Assembly: GCF_014268585.2 (NCBI RefSeq)
Contig: NZ_CP077092.1
Location: forward strand, 3,286,001-3,350,000
DNA: 64,000 bases
DNA from: Pseudomonas iranensis
GTDB lineage: Bacteria; Pseudomonadota; Gammaproteobacteria; Pseudomonadales; Pseudomonadaceae
Reading direction: 5' to 3'
The notes under the pieces are model-generated. The model was not told the DNA's origin. It was given only the letters and a program-made list of their open reading frames with translations, and made no database searches. Shown here one piece after another: positions 56,854 to 64,000 of the stretch; position 1 is the stretch's first letter; every line of letters starts with the position of its first letter. The translations under genes and the position numbers were made by a program.

Positions 56854-59256
56854 ATGCCTGCAGTATTTCCAGGTCGTTTGCGTCCGTTGTTGCAGTTGAG
56901 CCTTTTGCTGAGCCTGAGTGCCAGCCCCGTGTTGATCCAATCGAGCTGGGCCGACGATGGCAGCCGCCGCAGTTATCAGGTGCCGGCCGGTAGCCTGAGT
57001 GCCGCGCTGACGCGGTTCGCCGGTCTCGCTGGCGTCAATCTTTCGGTGGATCCGGCGCTGGTCAGCGGCCGCAACAGCAATGGATTGTCCGGCGAGTTCG
57101 GTGTGGAAGAGGGGTTCAGCCGGTTGTTGCTGGGCTCCGGTTTGCAGCTGCAACCGGTCGGTGATCAGGCTTATACGCTGGTGCCCGCAGCGCAAGGCAG
57201 CACCTTGCAACTTGCGCCGACATCGATTCTCGGCGCGAGCGGTTCAGCGGATGCCGATGTATTCGCCGGCGGTCAGGTCGCGCGGCGGGGTTCGCAAGGG
57301 CTGTTGGGTTCCAGGGATTTCATGGAAACCCCGTTCAGCATGACCACCTACACCAGCGAAACGGTGAAAAACCAACAGGCGCGCACCCTCGGCGACCTGA
57401 TCGGCAGCGACCCTTCGGTACGCGCAACCAACCCGGCCGGTGGCCGCTATGAGCAATTCACCATCCGTGGTTTCAGCCTGTTCAACAGTGATGTTGCCTA
57501 CAACGGCCTCTACGGTGTGTTGCCGACTTACACCATCGACATGGAAATGGCCGATCGCGTCGACATCCTCAAAGGCCCGAGCCAATTGATCAACGGGATT
57601 TCGCCACGGGGCAGTGTAGGAGGGGGGATCAACGTCGTGCCGAAACGCGCGACCGACAAGCCGATCACCTCGCTGACAGCCAATTACGCCTCGAACAACC
57701 AAGTCGGCGGCGCGGTGGATATCGGACGGCGTTTTGGTGACGAAAACCAATTCGGTCTGCGCTTCAACGGGGTCAAGCAGTCCGGAGATACGGAATGGGA
57801 TCACCAGAGCGTTGATCGCGACATGGCGGTGCTCGGTCTGGATTTTCGTGGTGAACGCTTGCGACTTTCCACCGATATTGGCCACACCGAACGCGACACC
57901 GACGCACCGCAGGAACGCGTGCAAGTCGCGGCCAATGCCAAGGTGCCGAACGCCAATGATGTGCGCGATAACTATGCGCAACCCTGGAGCCAGGCGCGTA
58001 CCAAAGACACCTTCGGCACAGTCAACGGTGAGTTCGATGTCAGCGATTCGGTCATGCTGTATGGCGGCGTCGGCGCACGCAAAAGTAATCACGACTTCTT
58101 GCGGCATGCCGTTTCGGTGACCAACGATGCCGGTGATTTCAGCGTCCAGCCGCGCGACTTCACCCGCGACGAAAACGTTCGCACGGCTACCGCTGGTGTT
58201 CGTAACTGGTTCAGTACTGGGCCGGTCAGCCATGAAGTGAACCTGGCGGCCAATTACTTTTATATGGACTTCGAAAACGGCGGCGCGCGTTACGCGGCCG
58301 GGCGCAGCAATCTCTACGACCCGGTGGAAATCGCCAGACCCGGCACGCCGACCCGCAATGACGCCAAGGTCTACACCGAAAATCGCTTCAGCGGCGTGGC
58401 GCTGTCCGACACGCTCGGCTTCTTCGAGGATCGTCTGTTGCTGACTTTGGGCGCGCGCTGGCAGCGGGTCAAAGTCGATGACTGGAGCGACGGCATCAAG
58501 GGCGACACGGCTTACGATGAGGAAAAAGTCTCGCCATCGGGCGGGATTCTGTTCAAGGCGACGGACAAACTTTCGCTGTACGCCAACTACATGGAAGGCC
58601 TCAGCCAAGGCAAGATCGCGCCATCGACATCTATCAACGAAGACGAAATCTTCCCGCCATTCATCAGCCGCCAGGTTGAAGTCGGCGCCAAGTACGACGC
58701 GGGCTCATACGCGCTGACAGCAGCGGTGTTTCGCATCAAACAGCCTGCGTACGAAACCAACGCTACCACGCGAGTCTTCGGCCCAAACGGAAAGCGCGAG
58801 AACAATGGCGTAGAACTGAGCGTGTTCGGCGAACCGCTCAAAGGCTTCAGATTGCTCGGCGGTGTGATGTACATCGACAGCGAACTGATCCACACCACCA
58901 ACGGCACATTCGACGGCAACCGCGCACCGGCGACACCGAAATACAACGTTAACCTCGGCGCGGAGTGGGACGTGCCGACTGTGCAGGGTTTGACGTTGAC
59001 CAGCCGTGGAATCTATTCGAGTTCGCAGTATCTGGATCAGGCGAATGATAAGGAAATCGACTCTTGGGAGCGGTTCGACGTAGGTACACGCTATGCTTTC
59101 AAGCTGGACGAAAAGACCATTACCTTGCGGGCCAATGTCGAGAATGTGTTGGATAAACGCTATTGGAGCTCGGCGGGTGCATCGGATGATAGTGAGCCGG
59201 GGTTGACGCTTTCTACGCCGCGAACGTATCTGCTGTCGGCGACGGTAGACTTCTAA
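56854..59256 (+). CDS. TonB-dependent siderophore receptor with STN signalling domain
   Basis: An 800-residue outer-membrane receptor. The signal peptide ends near residue 33 (SSWA). The secretin/TonB N-terminal signalling domain (about 38-108) starts at SYQVPAGSLSAALTRFAGLAGVNLSVDP. The plug (about 150-280) has QARTLGDLIGSDPSVRATNPAGGRYEQFTIRGF and ILKGPSQLINGISPRGSVGGGINVVPKRA. The barrel ends in the C-terminal aromatic VDF. The STN domain marks it as a transducer that signals through the FecR-like protein. Its ligand is a ferric siderophore, not identifiable here. Confidence 0.94.
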   Translation: MPAVFPGRLRPLLQLSLLLSLSASPVLIQSSWADDGSRRSYQVPAGSLSAALTRFAGLAGVNLSVDPALVSGRNSNGLSGEFGVEEGFSRLLLGSGLQLQPVGDQAYTLVPAAQGSTLQLAPTSILGASGSADADVFAGGQVARRGSQGLLGSRDFMETPFSMTTYTSETVKNQQARTLGDLIGSDPSVRATNPAGGRYEQFTIRGFSLFNSDVAYNGLYGVLPTYTIDMEMADRVDILKGPSQLINGISPRGSVGGGINVVPKRATDKPITSLTANYASNNQVGGAVDIGRRFGDENQFGLRFNGVKQSGDTEWDHQSVDRDMAVLGLDFRGERLRLSTDIGHTERDTDAPQERVQVAANAKVPNANDVRDNYAQPWSQARTKDTFGTVNGEFDVSDSVMLYGGVGARKSNHDFLRHAVSVTNDAGDFSVQPRDFTRDENVRTATAGVRNWFSTGPVSHEVNLAANYFYMDFENGGARYAAGRSNLYDPVEIARPGTPTRNDAKVYTENRFSGVALSDTLGFFEDRLLLTLGARWQRVKVDDWSDGIKGDTAYDEEKVSPSGGILFKATDKLSLYANYMEGLSQGKIAPSTSINEDEIFPPFISRQVEVGAKYDAGSYALTAAVFRIKQPAYETNATTRVFGPNGKRENNGVELSVFGEPLKGFRLLGGVMYIDSELIHTTNGTFDGNRAPATPKYNVNLGAEWDVPTVQGLTLTSRGIYSSSQYLDQANDKEIDSWERFDVGTRYAFKLDEKTITLRANVENVLDKRYWSSAGASDDSEPGLTLSTPRTYLLSATVDF

Positions 59257-59294
59257 TGGAGTAGAGTAAGTGCGTCGATCGTCTTTGAAAATAC

Positions 59295-59330
59295 GTTAAC
59301 TACACTAAATGACCGTTTAGTTGAGCTAAC
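59295..59330. promoter_or_regulatory. Long dyad, likely repressor operator upstream of the DUF985 gene
   Basis: A 36-bp imperfect palindrome: the centre ACTAAA-TGACCG-TTTAGT is perfect, with outer CT/AG and GTTA/TAAC matches. It ends 30 bp before the DUF985 start codon. No T run follows, so an operator (TetR-like size and shape) is more likely than a terminator. Confidence 0.55.
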
Positions 59331-59359
59331 AAAAAATGGTGCCTGTAACGGAGAAGGCC

Positions 59360-59875
59360 ATGATTCAGCGCAAGCCGAATGCTACAGATGTGATTGCTGC
59401 GCTGAATCTACAGGCTCATGTCGAGGGCGGTTATTACCGCAGAACCTATCAAGCCGATCACCGTGACTACCTCGAAACGCAGCGAGGCCCGCGATATCTG
59501 CTGACCTCAATCTACTATCTGCTCACTGAGCAATCGCCAGTGGGCCAGTTTCATTTCAACCAGTCCGACATCCTGCATTATTTTCAATTGGGCGACGCCA
59601 TCGAATACAACCTGATCCACGCCGACGGCTCATTGCAAACGCTGGTGATGGGCAGCGATGTTTTGGCTGGTCAGCAACTGCAGTTGCACGTATCGGGTGG
59701 AATTTGGAAAGCCTCTCGATTACTGGAAGGCTCAAATGGCTTTGGCTTGATCAGCGAGGCGGTTTCGCCTGGGTTTGATTTCGCAGACATGGAAATCGGT
59801 AATCGCGCAAAACTCACGGCACAGTTTCCGCAGCATGGTGCGCTGATTGAAAAGCTGACGCGTGATGATGGATGA
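59360..59875 (+). CDS. DUF985 cupin-fold protein
   Basis: A 171-residue protein of the cupin_5 (DUF985) family. It is recognised by LNLQAHVEGGYYRRTYQAD, the SIYYLLTEQSPVGQFHFNQSDILHYFQLGDAIEYNLIHADGS core (the family's metal-site His/Glu positions), and the late ISEAVSPGFDFADMEIGNRAKL. Family members of known structure are sugar- or small-molecule-binding cupins, with function mostly unknown. GGAGAAGG precedes the ATG at 59360. It is a single gene behind the dyad at 59295. Confidence 0.88.
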   Translation: MIQRKPNATDVIAALNLQAHVEGGYYRRTYQADHRDYLETQRGPRYLLTSIYYLLTEQSPVGQFHFNQSDILHYFQLGDAIEYNLIHADGSLQTLVMGSDVLAGQQLQLHVSGGIWKASRLLEGSNGFGLISEAVSPGFDFADMEIGNRAKLTAQFPQHGALIEKLTRDDG

Positions 59876-60520
59876 GGGCTGTAGATTGGGAAGAATGCAG
59901 TTTGTAGGGAAAGCTGGTTTTGAAGTGGCCAACGCAGTTTCAAATCTCCTGGGCGACCACGCTAACCTTGTAATACCTTGTTACGTGTAATGTATATTAT
60001 GTTAAATGTTGGGTGTGAATGGCCTCAGGCTTTAGATGTCAGATCCACCACTCCTAATGCGGCAATCGCTACGACTGGACGCTGCGCAACACCGACGTCG
60101 GCGAAGTCTGTGGCATTGGCAAGCGCATGAAGGCTCATCTGGAAACAATGGGCATCAAGACCGCCATGGACTTGGCGAAAGCCGATCCATGGATGCTTCG
60201 CCAGAAATTCAGCGTGGTGATCGAGAAGACTGTTCGTGAAGAAGCCGTCGCCACCTACACCCAGCGCGCAGCGGAGAAACTCTGAGCGCAAAACTCGCTA
60301 TGCAAGAAAATCCGCGTCACTATCCGGGATCTAGCTGAAGCTGCTTGGGATGAGCACATCACATTCGTCGATGCTTCGTACGAGGAAATGGGTAAAGCTT
60401 GACCCCATAGCGGACGGTCGACCTTGGCTTCCCAAGCGCGTGCGCAAAGATCAGGTCTTTGGCAACAATCGACAAGACGGGAACGGAACGCAGGTCAACA
60501 TAATCGAAGGGATGTTTGTT
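59876..60520. other. Accessory junk region between the cupin and immunity genes
   Basis: Besides the umuC remnant, an open plus-strand frame (about 60380-60520) encodes a natural-looking KWVKLDPIADGRPWLPKRVR and on to NGTQVNIIEG, directly in front of the immunity gene. It has no start of its own and I do not recognise it; it may be the tail of a lost toxin or simply chance. Confidence 0.35.
60058..60327 (+). pseudogene. umuC: Broken umuC (DNA polymerase V) fragment
   Basis: A frame with no start codon of its own (a TAA immediately precedes it) reads NRYDWTLRNTDVGEVCGIGK and then DLAKADPWMLRQKFSVVIEK, unmistakable UmuC/RulB thumb-region sequence. After KTVRE it jumps to EAVATYTQRAAEKL, so part of the protein is missing. 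A TGA (60283) then replaces the next codon, yet UmuC-like NSLCKKIRVTIR continues in frame. It is a remnant with internal deletion and a nonsense codon. UmuC is the catalytic subunit of error-prone polymerase V. Confidence 0.78.
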
Positions 60521-60820
60521 ATGAGCCACCTTAACAACGACTTGAGGGCCGATTTCGTTGAGGCACTTGAGGAGATTTCGACGCTGATGTCCATTGCATA
60601 CGACCAGCTTGGCCCTTTACCGGAAGACCATGCATTAGCTCAGGCAGGTTTAGAGAATGGTGGTGAAATAGTTCTGGATTATGTCGATCACAACGAGGCT
60701 GGAGTAGCGTTCGAACACTTGCTTTACATGATTAACGAACCACCGCTCGTTGTTTCTGAAAAATGCATAAAAATTTTAGCTCGGATCGCAAAGTCCTTGA
60801 AGATGCCATTCACGAGATGA
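60521..60820 (+). CDS. MafI-like immunity protein, orphan
   Basis: A 99-residue acidic protein. DFVEALEEISTLMSIAYDQLG, GGEIVLDYVDHNEAGVAFEHLLYMI and VSEKCIKILARIAKSLKM resemble MafI-type immunity proteins, which neutralise contact-delivered or polymorphic toxins. Base composition is AT-richer than its surroundings, a sign of transfer. No full toxin gene precedes it; only decayed sequence does. The ATG at 60521 is chosen for its GAAGGG site 9 bases upstream; an ATG at 60512 is too close to it. Confidence 0.6.
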   Translation: MSHLNNDLRADFVEALEEISTLMSIAYDQLGPLPEDHALAQAGLENGGEIVLDYVDHNEAGVAFEHLLYMINEPPLVVSEKCIKILARIAKSLKMPFTR

Positions 60821-60899
60821 AAAAAATTTACCCATCTGAAGATCAGCTTTGGGTCGAAAACAGTCACTCCCACCCGAAACTTCCACGGAGAATTGGCCC

Positions 60900-61367
60900 A
60901 TGAAAACCGCCCTAATATCCGACACTCACAACCTCCTCCGCTCCGAAGCCATCAGCGCGCTCCAAGGCTGTGACCTGATCATCCACGCCGGCGACATCGG
61001 CAACCCGGACATTCTCGCCCAATTGTCCGAAATTGCTCCCGTCCATGCCGTGCGCGGCAACAATGATCTCAGCAGCCCATGGGCCAAAGACCTCCCCGAC
61101 TTTCTGACCTGCACTCTCAACGGCTGGCACACTCTCCTTATCCACGACATCGCCGACGTCCCCGCCGATCTAGATCCAGACATAAAGCTCATCATCACCG
61201 GCCATTCCCACAAACCGCGCATAGAATGGCGCGGCGATCGTCTATACGTGAACCCTGGTAGCGCCGGCCCTCGGCGTTTCAAATTGCCGGTCACGCTGGC
61301 AATTCTCGAGATACAACCCGACAGTATCGAGCCGCGCCTGATTTCCCTGCTGGATCCCCCCGCCTGA
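60900..61367 (+). CDS. YfcE/MJ0936-type metallophosphoesterase
   Basis: A 155-residue calcineurin-like phosphoesterase with all metal motifs in order: SDTHN (near residue 7), HAGDIGN, RGNNDLSS, HDIAD and GHSHKPRIEW. The small single-domain form hydrolyses phosphodiesters in vitro; a physiological substrate is not known. ACGGAGAA precedes the ATG at 60900. It is a single gene. Confidence 0.9.
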   Translation: MKTALISDTHNLLRSEAISALQGCDLIIHAGDIGNPDILAQLSEIAPVHAVRGNNDLSSPWAKDLPDFLTCTLNGWHTLLIHDIADVPADLDPDIKLIITGHSHKPRIEWRGDRLYVNPGSAGPRRFKLPVTLAILEIQPDSIEPRLISLLDPPA

Positions 61368-61509
61368 AATCGCTACGGTTACTGCGATCCAGAACCAGGA
61401 AGCGCCACCTCCTACCAAGCCCGACCTATCTCGCGGCGAACCGATCCTCAACGCCGTTGAGCGTGCGATCAAGTGACAGGACAGCGGGTTTAGATCCGAT
61501 CCGCGCCGC

Positions 61510-62154
61510 TCAGCAGGGCGGACTGACACTTCCGACATGGAGGCGTCTAATCACCCGATTAATCTCCCCTGCCACCCGCCCCGTCGCCTCCTCGATCGTT
61601 CCCTCATTGCGGCAAATAAACCAACCCTGATCGGCAGCGGCCACCTCAAACGCCTCAGTACAAGCGACATGCTCCTCCAGACCGCGAAGTACAGTACTGC
61701 TCAAGCCGCGCCGGCGTGAACCTGCCCTCTCCCACGAAATCTCCGCCGCTGTAACCACCCCGACATGCAGGTCTGGCACCTGTACGTTGCGGTCAATGTT
61801 CAATTGCAGGATTTCAGCAAACGGGACTATCCGGCGAAACGCGGCATCGGACGGGTACCAGCGATCGATGAGGATGATGCTGTCGGCGGGTTGTTTGGTC
61901 AGCACGTGCTGGGAAATCCAGCGGCGGCTATCAGCCAGGCGTTGGCAAACGTCCAGTTCCAGATCCCTGTCAGGATGGCGGACGAGCCGGTTCACCAAGT
62001 GCATTGTCTCGCCCCTGAAAGGGTCGCTTTTTTTCTCGCACAGTCGGATGACTTTCTGGTTGTCTGCCCTCAGGACTTCAGTGATGGCTTCCAGCAGCGA
62101 GGTTTTGCCGACGCCTTTGGGGCCATCCAGAGCGACAAACAGCGGACGAGTCAT
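61510..62154 (-). CDS. Thymidylate kinase-like P-loop protein
   Basis: A 214-residue protein of the dTMP kinase superfamily. Walker A is ALDGPKGVGKTSLLEAI (near residue 8) and the Asp-Arg of the kinase is in IILIDRWYPSDAAFRR. A lid region (about 140-155) has several arginines. The usual Tmk (with holB and the pilZ genes) should lie elsewhere, so this is a second, diverged kinase of unknown nucleotide specificity. The ATG at 62154 (MTRPLFVALDGPKG) is chosen over one three codons upstream. Confidence 0.8.
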   Translation of the reverse strand: MTRPLFVALDGPKGVGKTSLLEAITEVLRADNQKVIRLCEKKSDPFRGETMHLVNRLVRHPDRDLELDVCQRLADSRRWISQHVLTKQPADSIILIDRWYPSDAAFRRIVPFAEILQLNIDRNVQVPDLHVGVVTAAEISWERAGSRRRGLSSTVLRGLEEHVACTEAFEVAAADQGWFICRNEGTIEEATGRVAGEINRVIRRLHVGSVSPPC

Positions 62155-62258
62155 TTTTCTCACAGGCTTTAACGGGGAGTAGCGCGCACTCTAACGGATT
62201 TTCAGGTTGAACCTCTGTTGCTTAGCAGGACTCCCAAATTCAAATCCAGGAGAAACCT

Positions 62259-63320
62259 ATGACCCAGACAGCTCTAGTCGTGGGCGCCAGCGGCATCGTC
62301 GGCAGCGCCATCACCCAGTTACTCATCGACAACCAGTGGCAAGTCGCTGCGCTGTCGAGACATCCATCGCAAGCGCACGGCGTGATTCCTGTGGCGGCAG
62401 ACCTTCAGGATCCTGCTTCTCTGGAACAGGCGCTGAGGGATGTGAAACCCACGCATGTGTTCATTACGACATGGTCGCGGCAAGCCACGGAGGCCGAGAA
62501 CATTCGCGTCAATGCGGCCATGGTGCGCAACGTCCTCGCCGCCATTCGCCCAGCGAAAAGCGTCAAACACGTAGCACTGGTTACCGGCCTGAAACACTAC
62601 CTCGGCCCGTTCGAAGCCTATGGTAAAGGCAGCCTGCCGCAGACACCGTTTCGCGAAGAACAGGGTCGTCTGGATGTCGAGAATTTCTATTACGCTCAGG
62701 AAGACGAACTCTTCGCCGCTGCGGAAAAGGACGGTTTCACTTGGAGCGTTCATCGCCCGCATACCGTCACTGGGGTGGCCGTGGGCAATGCGATGAACAT
62801 GGCGACCACCCTCGCCGTCTATGCCTCGATTTGCAAACACACCAATCGCCCTTTTGTGTTTCCCGGATCCAGGGTGCAGTGGGACAGCCTCACCGACATG
62901 ACCGATGCGCGGCAGTTGGCGAAACAGCAACTGTGGGCGGCCACCGCGCCGGCTGCCGCAAATCAGGCATTCAATATCACCAATGGCGATGTATTCCGGT
63001 GGAAATGGATATGGAGCCGAATTGCCGAATACTTCGACCTGCCTGCTGCTGACTATCCCGCGTCACCCTCGCCTCTAGAGAAGCAGATGGCTGACGATCA
63101 AGCCGTATGGACGCAAATAGTCGCCGAACACGATTTGAAAGAATCCGATATCGGTCGCCTGATTTCCCCATGGCATACCGATGCAGATCTCGGTCGCCCT
63201 ATCGAAGTGGTCACGGACATGTCGAAAAGCCGCCTGATGGGCTTCACTGCCTACCAAGCGAGCGATCAGGCATTTTTTGACGTGTTCGACAGGCTGCGGG
63301 AGATGCGCTTGATACCTTAG
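62259..63320 (+). CDS. SDR epimerase-like, PRISE (progesterone 5-beta-reductase/iridoid synthase-like) family
   Basis: A 353-residue extended SDR. The NAD(P) motif is VVGASGIVGSAITQLL. VTGLKHYLGPF and the substrate helix VENFYYAQEDELFAAAE are typical of PRISE enzymes, as is NAMNMATTLAVYASICK. Such enzymes reduce activated C=C bonds of enones with NADPH. In bacteria the substrate is usually unknown. CAGGAGAA precedes the ATG. It is divergent from the thymidylate kinase-like gene. Confidence 0.88.
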   Translation: MTQTALVVGASGIVGSAITQLLIDNQWQVAALSRHPSQAHGVIPVAADLQDPASLEQALRDVKPTHVFITTWSRQATEAENIRVNAAMVRNVLAAIRPAKSVKHVALVTGLKHYLGPFEAYGKGSLPQTPFREEQGRLDVENFYYAQEDELFAAAEKDGFTWSVHRPHTVTGVAVGNAMNMATTLAVYASICKHTNRPFVFPGSRVQWDSLTDMTDARQLAKQQLWAATAPAAANQAFNITNGDVFRWKWIWSRIAEYFDLPAADYPASPSPLEKQMADDQAVWTQIVAEHDLKESDIGRLISPWHTDADLGRPIEVVTDMSKSRLMGFTAYQASDQAFFDVFDRLREMRLIP

Positions 63321-63695
63321 GCGTTTCCAGAAAGATAAGGTGGGGCACCTGGCGTGCCCCCCTCATTCAACAGTACTTTCCACGCCCTCACCCCCTTCCT
63401 CTGCCACGTTCATTCGCCCTGCGAAATCCTCCCGCCATTCACCGGCAGAACGCAGCCGATCGTATATCCCAACTCCAAAATAGCGCCTTCGACAGGTATC
63501 GCTCTGTATCCAAGTGTGTACGGACGCAAACACGTTACACAACATTGATCTTCCCGCCCCCTCAGACACAAGCGAGATACACCAGCACGATGAACTGCGC
63601 TCACGGCCAGCGCAGTGCTCCTGTGCCTGACACCTGTCATTGGGAGCACCTGAACGGCTTCCACTTTCTTGACGACGAGTCGGAGGATTAAACCA
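63321..63695. other. Intergenic region upstream of the DoxX-like gene
   Basis: 375 bp. Apart from the hairpin at its start, it holds a short 34-codon open frame (63590-63694, MNCAHGQRSAPVPDTCHWEH...) ending just before the DoxX-like ATG. It has two Cys and four His but no convincing ribosome site, so I do not call it a gene. Confidence 0.35.
63342..63360 (+). terminator. Possible hairpin terminator after the PRISE gene
   Basis: GGGGCAC / GTGCCCC, 5-base loop, 22 bp after the stop. It has no clear T run, so its strength is uncertain. Confidence 0.45.
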
Positions 63696-64000
63696 ATGCG
63701 AACAAACGCGTCATCGGTCTTGAATCGGCTGCAACTTAATCTCGATCGCGCTGGGGACTGGATCGCCCCTTTAAGCCTGCGCGTTTTTCTGGCTTGGGAA
63801 TTTTTTGAAGCGGGATGGGAAAAGTGGAACGGTGAGAACTGGTTCCCGAGCATTCAAGGGGCCTTTCCTTTTCCCTTCAATCAGCTGCCGGCTACGTTCA
63901 ATTGGCAGTTATCCATGTGGGCAGAACTGCTCTGTTCCATTGCTTTGCTTGTCGGCCTGGGAACACGTCTTTCGGCACTGATCCTCATAGTGGTCACCGT
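63696..64000 (+). CDS. DoxX/HvfX-like membrane protein (partial)
   Basis: 101 residues before the right edge cuts the gene. LSLRVFLAWEFFEAGWEKWNGENWFPSIQGAFPFPFNQLPA followed by NWQLSMWAELLCSIALLVGLGTRLSALILI matches DoxX-family proteins of the HvfX group. HvfX accompanies HvfA/HvfB/HvfC (DUF2282, DUF692, DUF2063) in copper-binding peptide clusters; none of those genes precedes it, but they could lie beyond the edge. GGAGG precedes the ATG at 63696. Confidence 0.78.
   Translation, partial: MRTNASSVLNRLQLNLDRAGDWIAPLSLRVFLAWEFFEAGWEKWNGENWFPSIQGAFPFPFNQLPATFNWQLSMWAELLCSIALLVGLGTRLSALILIVVT

Noticed and set aside
60025..60291. 88-residue minus-strand frame
   Set aside because: It is the reverse of the umuC remnant, whose plus-strand translation is clearly homologous to UmuC.
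63410..63853. 147-residue minus-strand frame across the DoxX-like start
   Set aside because: It overlaps the clear DoxX/HvfX-like coding sequence and has no ribosome site or family pattern.

Overview
The window looks like chromosome from a Pseudomonas of the fluorescens group. The support is a fap amyloid operon, efeUOB-type iron uptake, a gamma-glutamylputrescine polyamine operon, lpxO, ku, and the gtgggagcgagcctgctcgc and REP-like intergenic repeats typical of that group. Coding density is high, operons are short, and there is no rRNA, tRNA or CRISPR array.

Layout. Bases 1-2567 (minus) carry fapA-fapB-fapC-fapD, with fapD cut by the left edge. A good sigma-54 promoter lies in front of fapA, and an intrinsic terminator sits between the major fibre gene fapC and fapD. 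Next come a PnuC/NadR-kinase pair (2.9-4.0 kb), a tandem REP/MITE-like repeat, a chemoreceptor, uppP with a DUF1294 gene, a LysR/azoR divergon, an exported alpha/beta hydrolase, an MFS exporter and the ABC-F gene ybiT (to 14.0 kb). Bases 14.4-19.0 kb on plus hold a zinc alcohol dehydrogenase, a ZIP transporter, a haem-oxygenase-like diiron (HDO) protein and a PrmC-like methyltransferase. From 19 to 29 kb there are lpxO, ku, an aldose dehydrogenase, a dienoyl-CoA-isomerase-like crotonase with nudC, a TauE/SafE permease, a TetR/DUF1348 pair and pssA.

Bases 29.0-33.2 kb (minus) are efeU-efeO-efeB plus a second M75 protein, under a clear Fur box. An AraC regulator then precedes a five-gene plus-strand operon (acyl-CoA synthetase, SDR, thiolase, acyl-CoA dehydrogenase, enoyl-CoA hydratase) that matches isoleucine/2-methylbutyryl-CoA breakdown. 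It converges on an acyl-CoA dehydrogenase plus 3-hydroxyisobutyryl-CoA hydrolase pair fitting valine breakdown. A HPP membrane protein, an MFS transporter, ugd, a lone tyrosine recombinase and a pqiBC pair without pqiA follow. Bases 50.2-55.2 kb hold puuA, a polyamine-binding protein and puuB, with a divergent AraC regulator. Bases 55.3-59.3 kb are an ECF sigma/FecR/TonB-receptor cell-surface signalling set.

The right end (59.3-64 kb) is more accessory: a DUF985 cupin behind a long dyad, a broken umuC fragment, an AT-richer MafI-like immunity gene without its toxin, a YfcE-type phosphoesterase, a thymidylate-kinase-like protein, a PRISE-type reductase and the start of a DoxX/HvfX-like gene. 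The best leads for something undescribed are the HDO/methyltransferase pair, the orphan immunity gene beside gene debris, and the regulatory layout of the fap operon.
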